Origin: Burkholderiaceae bacterium | GTDB lineage: Bacteria > Pseudomonadota > Gammaproteobacteria > Burkholderiales > Burkholderiaceae_A | DNA: 64,000 nucleotides | Assembly (NCBI GenBank): GCA_018402635.1 | Contig: JAGYIP010000008.1 | Location: 470,829 to 534,828 of the forward strand | Direction: 5' to 3' | Shown: one piece after another, positions 51,405 to 60,181 of the stretch | Position numbering within the stretch: position 1 is the first letter of the stretch | How the letters are laid out: every line of letters starts with the position of its first letter | Program-made: the position numbers and the translations under genes | Notes under the pieces: generated by a model | What the model was told of the DNA's origin: nothing | Database searches by the model: none | The model's input: only the letters and a program-made list of their open reading frames with translations

Positions 51405-52035
51405 TTCGACCACCTCCACTCGCGATGTTGTGAATGTGGCCTTGTTTGCCGCGCTGATTGCTTTGTTTGGCCTGGTGCCTCGTATTGACCTGCCCTTTTT
51501 GGCGGGCGTGCCCATTACGGTGCAAACCCTAGGCGTTATGCTTGCAGGGCTTCTGCTTGGGCCGCGGCTTGCAGCTTTATCGGTGCTGTTGTTCTTATTT
51601 ATGGTGCTGCTTGGTGCGCCGTTTTTATCAGGCGGGCGCGGGGGTCTGGGTGTTCTGTTTGGCCCAACGGTAGGCTTCTTACTTGGCTGGATTCCAGGTG
51701 CCCTTGTGGTGGGGCTTGTTTATTTCGGTCTTACCCAGCCTGCCCAGAATTCTCGCAAGTACCGAGTGCCGCGTCGCGGCCTCTCAATCTTCTTTGCCGC
51801 TGCACTGGCAAGTTTTTTAGGTGGCGTTCTGGTTATCTACGCGCTTGGAATTCCCATGCTTGCCTGGCGCGCCAACATGACCCTTGAGCAGGCTGCCGCA
51901 GTAAGCCTTGGCTTTCTTCCTGGAGACATTCTTAAGCTGGTTATTGCAGCAAGCATCGCACGTGCCCTTCATCGTCAGCCAGTGTATGTGGACGAGGACA
52001 AGGATAAGGATAAGGATAAGGACAAGGACGGGTGA
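51397..52035 (+). CDS. bioY: BioY-family biotin transporter S component
   Basis: A 212-residue protein with about six helices. BioY features are the early FAALIALFGLVPRIDLPF, then VPITVQTLGVMLAGLLLGPR (~43-62), GGRGGLGVLFGPTVGFLLGW and LGFLPGDILKLVIAA. It binds biotin in the membrane, either alone or with an energy-coupling module. The start is a GTG. The protein ends in a tail of alternating Asp and Lys encoded by a hexanucleotide repeat, which is not part of the fold. The stop overlaps the rlmH GTG start. Confidence 0.88.
   Translation: MISSTTSTRDVVNVALFAALIALFGLVPRIDLPFLAGVPITVQTLGVMLAGLLLGPRLAALSVLLFLFMVLLGAPFLSGGRGGLGVLFGPTVGFLLGWIPGALVVGLVYFGLTQPAQNSRKYRVPRRGLSIFFAAALASFLGGVLVIYALGIPMLAWRANMTLEQAAAVSLGFLPGDILKLVIAASIARALHRQPVYVDEDKDKDKDKDKDG
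51997..52029 (+). repeat. Hexanucleotide tandem repeat (GAYAAG) in the 3' end of bioY
   Basis: About 5.5 copies of GAC/GAT-AAG encode the tail Asp-Lys-Asp-Lys. A 6-base unit changes tail length without shifting the frame. It directly precedes the overlapping rlmH start, so copy-number change would alter spacing to nothing downstream but would lengthen the BioY tail. Confidence 0.7.
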
Positions 52036-52502
52036 GGCTGCTTGTTGTGGCGGTTACAGCGCGGCAGCCCACCTGGCTTGAAGACGGTGTAGCCCAATAC
52101 CTCCAAAGGCTTCCTAAAGACTGGGCGCTTGAACTGAAAACCGTGAAGCCCGAGTCTCGGCAGACCGGGAAAACCGTGGAGCAGATGATGGCCCTTGAGG
52201 CTCAGCGCATCGAGAACGCACTGCCTGCGGGGGCGTGGCGCGTGGTGCTTGATGAGAAAGGCCAGGGGCTGCGTACAACCCAGTTTGCCGAGAAGCTTCA
52301 GGCCTGGCAGCAGAGCCATGGCTGCATTGCTTTTATTATTGGAGGGCCCGACGGCCTTGCACCTTCCGTTAAAGAGGCTGCCCATACAACACTGCAGTTA
52401 TCGGAGATGACCCTGCCCCATGGGCTTGCCAAGCTTCTACTGGCCGAGCAGCTTTATCGCGCGCATTCCTTGCTGGTGGGGCATCCGTACCATCGGGAGT
52501 AG
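52032..52502 (+). CDS. rlmH: 23S rRNA (pseudouridine-1915 N3)-methyltransferase RlmH
   Basis: A 156-residue SPOUT methyltransferase. SAM-binding and knot residues are in FIIGGPDGLAPSV (~100-112) and LSEMTLPHGLAKLLLAEQLY (~120-139), ending YRAHSLLVGHPYHRE. It methylates pseudouridine 1915 of 23S rRNA in assembled ribosomes. The start is GTG, overlapping the bioY stop. The last 42 bases of the gene are duplicated at 53132-53173, consistent with use of the 3' end as an integration site that keeps the gene intact. Confidence 0.93.
   Translation: MRLLVVAVTARQPTWLEDGVAQYLQRLPKDWALELKTVKPESRQTGKTVEQMMALEAQRIENALPAGAWRVVLDEKGQGLRTTQFAEKLQAWQQSHGCIAFIIGGPDGLAPSVKEAAHTTLQLSEMTLPHGLAKLLLAEQLYRAHSLLVGHPYHRE
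52461..52502 (+). repeat. Direct repeat copy 1: rlmH 3' end (att-like)
   Basis: The last 42 bases of rlmH, identical at 40 positions to 53132-53173. The shared core is ATTCCTTGCTGGTGGGGCAT and onward to CATCGGGAGTAG. The two copies bracket the ParDE-like toxin-antitoxin pair. Confidence 0.8.
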
Positions 52503-52507
52503 GCGCA

Positions 52508-52792
52508 TTAAAACGTTTGGGGCCAGGCACGTGCGGTGTGAAAGACGTGAAGAATTTCAAGCTCACCGCCCTTTACCCGGTAAGGGATGACGTATGGGTA
52601 ATTCAAGAGTACTAATTCTCGGGTTCCAGGAACTCTTCCGGCGCGACCGAGTTCTGGGTGATGCACCAGCTGTTCAACGCTAGCAAGGGCATGCTGAAAA
52701 AACCGACGAGCGGCCTCAGGGTTATCCTTCGCTATGAGGTCATGGGCTGACATAAGTGCCTTTAATGCTCTGCGAAGCCACCTAACCCGCAT
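52508..52792 (-). CDS. ParE/RelE-family toxin
   Basis: A 94-residue type II toxin-fold protein: RWLRRALKALMSAHDLIAKD, then NPEAARRFFQHALASVEQL, HPELGRAGRVPGTRELVL, and the final strand VIPYRVKGGELEILHVFHTA are the ParE pattern. The gyrase- or ribosome-directed activity is not readable from sequence. Its start overlaps the end of the upstream ribbon-helix-helix antitoxin by eleven bases, the standard antitoxin-first arrangement. Its stop lies five bases from the end of rlmH, inside the interval bounded by the two rlmH-end repeats. Confidence 0.87.
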   Translation of the reverse strand: MRVRWLRRALKALMSAHDLIAKDNPEAARRFFQHALASVEQLVHHPELGRAGRVPGTRELVLLNYPYVIPYRVKGGELEILHVFHTARAWPQTF

Positions 52793-53021
52793 ACTTCTTT
52801 GTTATTTCCTTGAATTCGTCGTCACTAACAAAATCACCGATATCCGCCTCTTTGACTGCCTGCTTAATTTCCTTAATTTGCCAGGCTTCAACTTCCAAAT
52901 AGCGTTCAATCGCCTCAGCCGCCAGATAAGATTTCGAGCGCTGAGTGGCTTCAGCAAGCTTGTTTAGCTTGGTTTTGGTTTTGTTGCTTACGCGAAGGGT
53001 AAGAACTGAGCTTTCCATCAT
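52782..53021 (-). CDS. Ribbon-helix-helix (ParD/CopG-like) antitoxin
   Basis: A 79-residue protein with an N-terminal RHH DNA-binding segment (SSVLTLRVSNKTKTKLNKLA, residues 4-23, then TQRSKSYLAAEAIERYL). An acidic C-terminal part follows (EADIGDFVSDDEFKEI) that would wrap the toxin. It is expected to neutralise the ParE-like product and repress the pair. It lies wholly within the repeat-bounded 0.67 kb segment at the rlmH end. Confidence 0.87.
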   Translation of the reverse strand: MMESSVLTLRVSNKTKTKLNKLAEATQRSKSYLAAEAIERYLEVEAWQIKEIKQAVKEADIGDFVSDDEFKEITKKYAG

Positions 53022-53090
53022 TTTCTCTTTTTGTAGTTACCTGTATACATTGTAACAAGCCTTGACTAAACCGGTGCTTAACCTCGGTTA

Positions 53091-53134
53091 ATGGCCGTGT
53101 GGCGCAGGCTATACAGCGCGCGTTTCTGGCCGCG
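53091..53134 (-). pseudogene. Short remnant of a tyrosine-recombinase gene
   Basis: These 44 bases align with 55850-55895 inside the intact integrase gene (shared CGCAGGCTATACAGCG and flanking ATGGC, GTTCTG and CCGCG positions). They correspond to the region encoding the LYSLRHTAI active-site box. The fragment abuts the second rlmH-end copy, so an earlier or second integrase gene was probably lost here, leaving a scar. Confidence 0.55.
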
Positions 53135-53173
53135 TATTCCTTGCTGGTGGGGCATCCTTACCATCGGGAGTAG
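53132..53173 (+). repeat. Direct repeat copy 2: duplicated rlmH 3' end (att-like)
   Basis: This is the second copy of the rlmH terminus, ending in the same CATCGGGAGTAG, with the difference CATCCTTACC for CATCCGTACC plus one mismatch further left. It has no reading frame of its own. Together with copy 1 it looks like attL/attR of a small insertion. Confidence 0.8.
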
Positions 53174-53176
53174 TTA

Positions 53177-53410
53177 CTAGGCTTTGAAGAGCTTAGTGAC
53201 TACTGCGTCAAGATCTTTTGTGAAGGCATCGTCCACGTTATGCAGTTTGCCTGCCAAGACGCCTTTGTTCCTAAGGCCAGGCATGCTGGTGCATGGAACA
53301 AGCCTAACCTGCGGCTCACCATTACTTGCGATGATCACCTCTTCTCCGGCGAGCGCGGACTTTACGAGCCGGGATAGCTGATTCTTTGCATCAAGCATAT
53401 TTACTTGCAT
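53177..53410 (-). CDS. Phd/YefM-family antitoxin (no partner toxin adjacent)
   Basis: A 77-residue Phd-like protein: VNMLDAKNQLSRLVKSALAG (residues 3-22) then EEVIIASNGEPQVRLVPC is the family N-terminal DNA-binding fold. The rest (MPGLRNKGVLAGKLHNVDDA) is the disordered toxin-binding tail. AGGAA precedes the ATG. The usual PIN or Doc toxin gene directly downstream is missing: the duplicated rlmH end begins four bases after its stop. It is probably an orphan left by rearrangement. Confidence 0.82.
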   Translation of the reverse strand: MQVNMLDAKNQLSRLVKSALAGEEVIIASNGEPQVRLVPCTSMPGLRNKGVLAGKLHNVDDAFTKDLDAVVTKLFKA

Positions 53411-53472
53411 GGTGTTTGATTCCTAGATGGGGTTTCCTCGGAAAAACGCATAACCGCCGGCTTACGCTACAC

Positions 53473-53495
53473 CTCTTGGCTAGGTTAGCCAAGAG
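53473..53495. promoter_or_regulatory. Hairpin CTCTTGGCTA-GGT-TAGCCAAGAG upstream of phd
   Basis: A perfect 10-base inverted repeat with a 3-base loop lies 63 bases upstream of the phd-like ATG. It lacks a T run on either strand, so an operator for the antitoxin is more likely than a terminator. A related CTAGGCTAACCAAG half is seen at 53572-53586. Confidence 0.35.
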
Positions 53496-53609
53496 CCTAG
53501 CCTCTTTCTATTACTGGTCGTGAGGGCTGGCCTTAAGACTGGTCCCCCCAGGGGTTGAGTATTTCTAAATTGTCTAGGCTAACCAAGGGCATGGGCACTG
53601 GGTTAGTAC

Positions 53610-53649
53610 TGAGTGATTTCACAACATTTATTGAGTAAAATCACTCAAT
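53610..53649. promoter_or_regulatory. Nested palindromes upstream of the AAA ATPase gene
   Basis: TGAGTGATTT (53610-53619) pairs with AAATCACTCA (53638-53647), and within it ATTGAGT (53630-53636) pairs with ACTCAAT (53643-53649). Three GAGT half-sites occur in 40 bases just before the ATPase ATG at 53668. They look like an operator array and the A/T-rich centre could hold the promoter. Confidence 0.4.
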
Positions 53650-53667
53650 GTTCTATGAGTTGTCCTC

Positions 53668-54969
53668 ATGCCACAAGTAAGCCCACCCAGTGGTCGAAGG
53701 AGGCCCTTTCACAGGCCGCAGGCCAGCCTATTGCTAAGTCGTCTTCAGGAGCCGCCGAAGTTTATTCAGATCCTGGCTGGACCCCGACAGGTTGGAAAAA
53801 CCACGCTGGTGCAGCATGTGGCCGATATGCTGGGCGATCAGGTTTTGTATGCCGCAGCAGACCTGCCGACTGCCCCTACCACGCAGTGGATCACCCAGCA
53901 GTGGGCCCGCGCCATGGCGCGACTCGCGCCTGCACCTTCAGCCGTCGGCAGGGGCAAAGCGGCTGCAAGACCGCTGCAGCCATTTGTTTTGATTTTGGAT
54001 GAGGTTCAGAAGGTGCCGCGCTGGTCGGAGGCTGTAAAGGCGTTATGGGATCAGAGGCCAAAGGGCAGAGATCAGCCCATACATCTGGTGTTGTTGGGTT
54101 CGTCACAATTTTTGGTGCAACACGGACTCACCGAAAGCTTGGCAGGGCGGTTTGAGTTAATTCGACTTCCGCATTGGTCGTTTTCTGAGATGCGCGAGGC
54201 CTTTGGCTTTCGCTTTGAAGATTACATTTGTTTTGGCGGCTACCCTGGTCCGGCGAGCCTCATTCAGTCCCCGGAGCGATGGATTCGCTACCTGCAGGAT
54301 GCCATTGTGGAGCCGGCTGTCTCGCGTGATGTCATGAACCTTGCCCGAATAGACAAGCCCGCCCTCATGCGCAGTCTTATGCAACTGGGCTGCGCGTATT
54401 CAAGCCAGGTCTTGTCTTATCAAAAAGTCATGGGTCAGTTACAAGATGCGGGTAACACCACCACACTTGCCAACTACCTACATCTTCTCGCCTCGGCCTG
54501 GATGGTCACCGGCCTGCAAAAGTATGCTGGGGATCAGGCCAGAAGCCGCGCCTCGAGCCCGAAGTTTCAGGTATTCGACGTGGCGCTGCAGAGCAGTCAA
54601 ATGCAAGATGCTTTGGGTTTGGCAGGCCCAAGCGCTGCCAGAGACCATCCCGAAACCTGGGGGCGTCTTGTGGAATCGGCCGTGGGGGCCCACCTGCTTA
54701 ACACGGCAAGCCCAGGTATGCAGATCACCTATTGGCGCGAGGGCAACAAGGAGGTTGATTTTGTTGTGAGCATTCGAGACCGGTTACTTGCCATAGAGGT
54801 CAAGAGTGGTCGAAGAACCCGAGCCTTGTCAGGCTTGTTGGCATTTCAGCGTCAGTTTCCAAAGGCACAGACCATGGTGGTGGGTACAGGCGGCATACCC
54901 ACCGAGGAATTCCTCAGCCGCTCGGCAGCAGACTGGTTTAGAGACATCACTGCCCTGCCTAGTTTGTAG
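53668..54969 (+). CDS. AAA ATPase with C-terminal DUF4143
   Basis: A 433-residue protein of the AAA_14/DUF4143 group. Walker A is AGPRQVGKTTLVQ (~residue 38), Walker B VLILDEVQKVP (~108), and sensor LLGSSQFLV follows. The DUF4143 part (~200-433) contains GGYPGPA and a terminal nuclease-like stretch YWREGNKEVDFVV and LLAIEVKSG, with E/D/E-x-K residues as in PD-(D/E)xK folds. Such genes are common single-gene accessory loci. A defence or DNA-repair role has been suggested for relatives but is not established. Confidence 0.82.
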   Translation: MPQVSPPSGRRRPFHRPQASLLLSRLQEPPKFIQILAGPRQVGKTTLVQHVADMLGDQVLYAAADLPTAPTTQWITQQWARAMARLAPAPSAVGRGKAAARPLQPFVLILDEVQKVPRWSEAVKALWDQRPKGRDQPIHLVLLGSSQFLVQHGLTESLAGRFELIRLPHWSFSEMREAFGFRFEDYICFGGYPGPASLIQSPERWIRYLQDAIVEPAVSRDVMNLARIDKPALMRSLMQLGCAYSSQVLSYQKVMGQLQDAGNTTTLANYLHLLASAWMVTGLQKYAGDQARSRASSPKFQVFDVALQSSQMQDALGLAGPSAARDHPETWGRLVESAVGAHLLNTASPGMQITYWREGNKEVDFVVSIRDRLLAIEVKSGRRTRALSGLLAFQRQFPKAQTMVVGTGGIPTEEFLSRSAADWFRDITALPSL

Positions 54970-55005
54970 CCTAGGCCAACCGCTTTCATCACTGGGAGTC
55001 TTGAC

Positions 55006-55296
55006 CTAGGCAGCGAGCGCTTTGATCACAGCCTTGGGGTTATGCTTGATCACGTTGAGCAAGACTAATGCGGGACCGTGCGGTGACCGATCCCCCCTCT
55101 CCCAGTGCCGTAACGTGGCCGTGGACACCCCGAACTTGGCTGCAAACTGCTCTTGGGTCATGCCAATCCCCACACGTAATGCCTTGACATCCACAGGCTT
55201 GGGGTGATGCACGCGAGTCCCAGGCAAAGGACGGCCTTTGGCATGGGAGATAGCCTGCAACATCCCCTCTTTGATCTGCTCAAACTGTTCGCTCAT
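55006..55296 (-). CDS. HTH-type antitoxin (HigA/NadS-like)
   Basis: A 96-residue protein with a helix-turn-helix (LRVGIGMTQEQFAAKFGVST then ATLRHWERGDRSPHGPA, residues ~42-78), as in HigA/MqsA-type antitoxins whose toxin gene precedes them. The N-terminal part carries PKPVDVKALR, typical of the NadS subgroup. Its start overlaps the toxin gene by four bases. It presumably represses the pair and neutralises the RelE-like toxin. Confidence 0.85.
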   Translation of the reverse strand: MSEQFEQIKEGMLQAISHAKGRPLPGTRVHHPKPVDVKALRVGIGMTQEQFAAKFGVSTATLRHWERGDRSPHGPALVLLNVIKHNPKAVIKALAA

Positions 55297-55634
55297 CTCT
55301 TTTTCCTTATCCAGATACTAGTGAGTCTTTCAACAAGTGCAGCCAGTTGACTGCACTCTTCGGCCGTGAGATTGCTCTTGTCATTCTTTCCAAAAACAGT
55401 GACCAAGTACAAAGGCATCAGATCGCTGTGGAAGTAGTAAATCACCCGAACCCCCGAGCTCTTGCCTTGACCGCCCTTAGCCCATCGGACTTTACGGATA
55501 CCACCTGTGCCCTGAATGAGAACACCAGCCTTGGGCCTGCGAGATAAAAATGTGATGACATCATCTCTCTCGTCTTTTGAGAGAAGTCGCTCTGCCTGCC
55601 TGATGAAGGACAGCGTTTCTACTACTGTGATCAT
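55293..55634 (-). CDS. RelE/HigB-family toxin
   Basis: A 113-residue RelE-superfamily protein. It shows SFIRQAERLLSKDERDDVIT, GTGGIRKVRWAKGGQGKSSG, VRVIYYFHSDLMPLYLVTVF and GKNDKSNLTAEECSQLAALV, the pattern of cytotoxic translational repressors that cut mRNA on the ribosome. Toxin-first order with the HTH gene matches HigBA/RelE-NadS modules. It is the third toxin-antitoxin type locus in 3 kb. Confidence 0.87.
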   Translation of the reverse strand: MITVVETLSFIRQAERLLSKDERDDVITFLSRRPKAGVLIQGTGGIRKVRWAKGGQGKSSGVRVIYYFHSDLMPLYLVTVFGKNDKSNLTAEECSQLAALVERLTSIWIRKKR

Positions 55635-55690
55635 TACTAAAACAGTAATCCATTGGGACGGTCTACGTCAACCGCCCTGGCCAAAATAAA

Positions 55691-56731
55691 TTAGACCGCT
55701 ACGAACCGCCGTCGGCTCTGCAGCATGGCCACGTTCATCTCGGGGTTGAGCTCCGAGGCATAGAACTTCTCAATCATTTCCACCGAGGTGCGTGCATTCT
55801 TGGCCAGGGTAAGAAGGTCGATGCCCTGGCCATACAGCAGCCGAAAGGTAATGGCGGTATGTCGCAGGCTATACAGCGTGCGGTTCTGACCCCGCGCGCC
55901 TTGGCGCAGGCCTGCTGCCTCAAGGATGCGACGAAACTGCACATCCATGAGCATCATGGCGGTTTTGCGGTTCGTGACCTCGGGGTAGAAAAGGTAGTCG
56001 TCTGGTGCGGAATGCCCGTGCCTCTGGGCATAGGCCAAGATCTGCTCATAGATGCGAACGGCGGGACGCAGGGTAATGATCTTCTCGGTGTGCTTTTTAC
56101 TTTCGGGCAACACCAGGCGCAGGTAGGTGTGCCGGCCGCGCACCACCTGCACATGCTGATGTTGAATGTTGCGCAGATCGGTGGGGCGCACAAAGCTGTT
56201 CACCATGAAGGCAATCATCCAGCGAAACCACACGGGTGTGGGCATGTCTTTGGCGAACAGCCCGCCTTGGCGGTCGCGGTGCGAGGGGGTGTAGCCACCC
56301 TCGGGCCGCACCAGGGTGGACTGCTGCTTGGCGCAGTGCCAGAGCTTTAAGAGTTCGCAGGGCGTGAAGCCGCCGCGTGGCGTGCTTTCGCTGCGCACCT
56401 TGGGAAAGGCGGGCAGCCCTGCAATGTGTTCATGCACCAAGGCCCAGTTCAAGACCTTACGCACTGCAATAAGTAGCTGACGGATGGTGGCGTTATGCAG
56501 CTGCTGGCGTGAAAGCTCATCCACGAAACGCATGAGCTGTGGGTACTGAATGGCGTCAATGGCCATGCCACCAAAAAACGGCAACAAATGCTTCTCACAG
56601 CGCATCTCAAACATGCGCACTGTTTGCGCACTGACCTCGTGCCGAACCGCGCGGGCGTGCTCGGCGATGATGGTCTGCGAGACCACCCAATCGAACCCTG
56701 GTGTTTCAAGGGCCAGCGATGCCTGATTCAT
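55691..56731 (-). CDS. Tyrosine recombinase/phage-type integrase
   Basis: A 346-residue site-specific recombinase. The N-terminal SAM-like/core-binding part is residues ~15-110 (TVRMFEMRCEKHLLPFFGGM). In the catalytic domain the Arg is near FVRPTDLRNIQ (~175), Lys in ESKKHTEK, Arg in LYSLRHTAITF (~285), and the tyrosine nucleophile in EKFYASEL (~325). The usual GHS before the tyrosine is replaced by ARTS, but the set is otherwise complete. A ~44-base relic of a related gene at 53091 and the duplicated rlmH end link it to the nearby insertion. Confidence 0.87.
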   Translation of the reverse strand: MNQASLALETPGFDWVVSQTIIAEHARAVRHEVSAQTVRMFEMRCEKHLLPFFGGMAIDAIQYPQLMRFVDELSRQQLHNATIRQLLIAVRKVLNWALVHEHIAGLPAFPKVRSESTPRGGFTPCELLKLWHCAKQQSTLVRPEGGYTPSHRDRQGGLFAKDMPTPVWFRWMIAFMVNSFVRPTDLRNIQHQHVQVVRGRHTYLRLVLPESKKHTEKIITLRPAVRIYEQILAYAQRHGHSAPDDYLFYPEVTNRKTAMMLMDVQFRRILEAAGLRQGARGQNRTLYSLRHTAITFRLLYGQGIDLLTLAKNARTSVEMIEKFYASELNPEMNVAMLQSRRRFVAV

Positions 56732-56847
56732 CTGTGTCTCCTACTGCCTAACGAGTTGAACATGAGCCACCAACAATGCCCACTCGAGTTTTATTCTTTA
56801 TGAAATATTTCTTTAGGTTTCGCTTCATCAAACTGAAACAATTAGTA

Positions 56848-56879
56848 GAAAAAAACCCCGGCCTCGTGCCGGGGTTTTT
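56848..56879. terminator. Strong rho-independent terminator (bidirectional form) after the porin
   Basis: The stem CCCCGGC (56856-56862) / GCCGGGG (56868-56874) has a CTCGT loop and is flanked by an A run on the left and a T run on the right. Read on the minus strand it lies ~30 bases after the porin stop (56903). Confidence 0.9.
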
Positions 56880-56902
56880 CCTGCTTCTTCAGCTCGTTCT
56901 AT

Positions 56903-57877
56903 TTAGAACTTATGAACAATACCGATGGCGGTTTGGGTAACCTTCTTGTTGGCGCCGTCTGCATCTGTTTGGCCAGCAATGAGATAAGCAGAGGTGCGCT
57001 TGCTCAGGCTGTAACGCGCCCCAACGTTAAAACCGTCTTCGTCAATGGAGGTAGCACCTGTTTTAACTTCGTTCTTGGCCATAGAGGCATGCAGTTTTAC
57101 CGCGCCAAGCTTGGTTGAGACACCAACTTCGTAGCCTTCTTCGGTCTGCTTCGTGGCGCCTTCCTTTTCGAGGTCGGCATACATACCATGAAGTGTGACT
57201 GGGCCGAGGCTTAAGGCGATGGCGGCACCCATCCGCTTGGTATCGAACTCAGCGTCATTGGCCTCTTCGTCATAAGATGCGCGAACTTTTACGGGTCCGC
57301 CTGCGTAATTGGCTGCGACGCCATAGCCCGAACCCTTGTCGTTCTCACCAATCTCGCTCGCACGACCTTCGAGGTCGGCGCTGAAGCCAGCCATCTTAGG
57401 TGTGGAGTAGGTGATCTGATGATTGCGGCTGTCTTTATTGGCAAGAAGGCTGGGCAGCGTACCGATCACGTTGGTTGTGTCGTTCGCCGAACCAAAGCCC
57501 TCGAGGGTGCGCTTTCCTGTTGAGTTTGCATAACCAACAAGAATCTGGCCGAAACCGCCACTGAGGGTCAAATACTGGGCGCGGCCAAACGAGCCAAACG
57601 AGGTGGTCTGACCAAGATTGCCTTCCTTAGGGGGGCCACCAATTCCTGCCTCGAGAACAAGGGCAGCCTTCAGGCCGCCGCCAAGATCCTCGGACGCCTT
57701 GAAAGTTAAACGTGATGAGGTGTCGGCGCTGTAGCCAATACCTGTTGTGTCCTTGCTGTCGTCTTGGGCGTCGATTGCAGAGTAGCCAGCGTCAAGACGG
57801 CCCGAGATAGAAACCTGCGCCATTGCGGGAACAGCCAGGGCTCCGGCCACAGCAGCAGCAATAAGATGCTTTTTCAT
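56903..57877 (-). CDS. Outer-membrane porin (Gram-negative porin, Burkholderiales type)
   Basis: A 324-residue beta-barrel porin. The signal peptide MKKHLIAAAVAGALAVPAMA is followed by QVSISGRLDAGYSA, the usual first strand. Blocks such as SRLTFKASEDLGGGLKAALV, FGRAQYLTLSGGFGQILVGY and the terminal IGIVHKF, with the required C-terminal Phe, are typical of OmpC-like porins of this order. TTAGGAGAATACTGA gives a strong ribosome site. It is a general diffusion channel for small solutes and could serve as the outer-membrane route for sulfonates, without direct evidence. Confidence 0.92.
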   Translation of the reverse strand: MKKHLIAAAVAGALAVPAMAQVSISGRLDAGYSAIDAQDDSKDTTGIGYSADTSSRLTFKASEDLGGGLKAALVLEAGIGGPPKEGNLGQTTSFGSFGRAQYLTLSGGFGQILVGYANSTGKRTLEGFGSANDTTNVIGTLPSLLANKDSRNHQITYSTPKMAGFSADLEGRASEIGENDKGSGYGVAANYAGGPVKVRASYDEEANDAEFDTKRMGAAIALSLGPVTLHGMYADLEKEGATKQTEEGYEVGVSTKLGAVKLHASMAKNEVKTGATSIDEDGFNVGARYSLSKRTSAYLIAGQTDADGANKKVTQTAIGIVHKF

Positions 57878-58098
57878 TCAGTATTCTCCTAAGGCGTTGA
57901 ATATGAAATGAGCACCAAATAACGCTTGCCGCGTCCTTCGCTTAATTAACGAGGCATGAAGGCAAAGATCTTCTTAATACTCCTGAAACAAAACTGTGGG
58001 TTGAGGCCTATGAGTACCTTACTAGCACTCATTTCGGCCCTTATTTGTTGCCTGAGAGCGACAGCTTTGACATGGAACCGTCACCCAGAAGAAACAAA

Positions 58099-59532
<1,434 letters not shown>

Positions 59533-59567
59533 CTATACTTCGTCGCCTCTAACCCGACTACCTTTCT

Positions 59568-60179
59568 ATGAAAATCATTGGCTCCCACACCAGCCCTTAC
59601 GCTCGTAAGGTTCGCATCGTTGCCGTTGAAAAGCGGCTTGAATACCAGTTCGTTACCGAAGATGTCTGGGCCGCAGGTTCAGGCATTGGCGCCCAAAACC
59701 CACTGGGCAAGGTGCCCGTGCTTCTTTTGGAAGATGGTTGCGTCTACGATTCTCGGGTTATCGCCGAGTACCTTGACTCCCGTGCACCCACGCAGAGGCT
59801 TATTCCCGAAGGTAACCGTGAACGCACCACCGTTAAAACGCTTGAGGCCCTGGCCGATGGCATCTGCGATGCGGCCATTACCATGGTGCTTGAGCGCAAA
59901 TTTCACGACGAGAATGCTTTAAGTCGGGACTGGATGGCCCGTCAGGCCGAAAAGGTGGACCGTGCCCTGGCCGTAATGAGCCAGACCCTGGGCAAAGACC
60001 AGTTCATGAATGGCCGTGCTTTTTCTTTAGGTGATATTGCCTGCGGCGTTGCACTGGGCTACCTCGAGCTGCGCTTCCCTGAAAACACCTGGAAGCAGGC
60101 CTACCCGAACCTGCTTGATTTTTATGGCCGCATGATGGCGCGGGCGTCATTCCAAGAAACGGCTCCGCCTAAGCCATAG
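59568..60179 (+). CDS. Glutathione S-transferase family protein
   Basis: A 203-residue GST-like protein. The N-terminal thioredoxin fold is residues 1-78 (SHTSPYARKVRIVAVEKRLE, with the Ser-x-x-Ser-Pro-Tyr entry site, then NPLGKVPVLLLEDG and the glutathione-contact DSRVIAEYLDS). A helical C-terminal domain follows (SLGDIACGVALGYLELRFPE). It is the short beta-type found next to purB in Burkholderiales. The substrate is unknown; detoxification conjugation or a housekeeping thiol role is likely. Confidence 0.9.
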   Translation: MKIIGSHTSPYARKVRIVAVEKRLEYQFVTEDVWAAGSGIGAQNPLGKVPVLLLEDGCVYDSRVIAEYLDSRAPTQRLIPEGNRERTTVKTLEALADGICDAAITMVLERKFHDENALSRDWMARQAEKVDRALAVMSQTLGKDQFMNGRAFSLGDIACGVALGYLELRFPENTWKQAYPNLLDFYGRMMARASFQETAPPKP

Positions 60180-60181
60180 GC

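Noticed and set aside
52503..56731. One intact integrative element running from rlmH to the integrase
   Set aside because: The second rlmH-end copy is at 53132-53173, not beyond the integrase, and no third copy was seen to 57 kb. The region looks composite or decayed.
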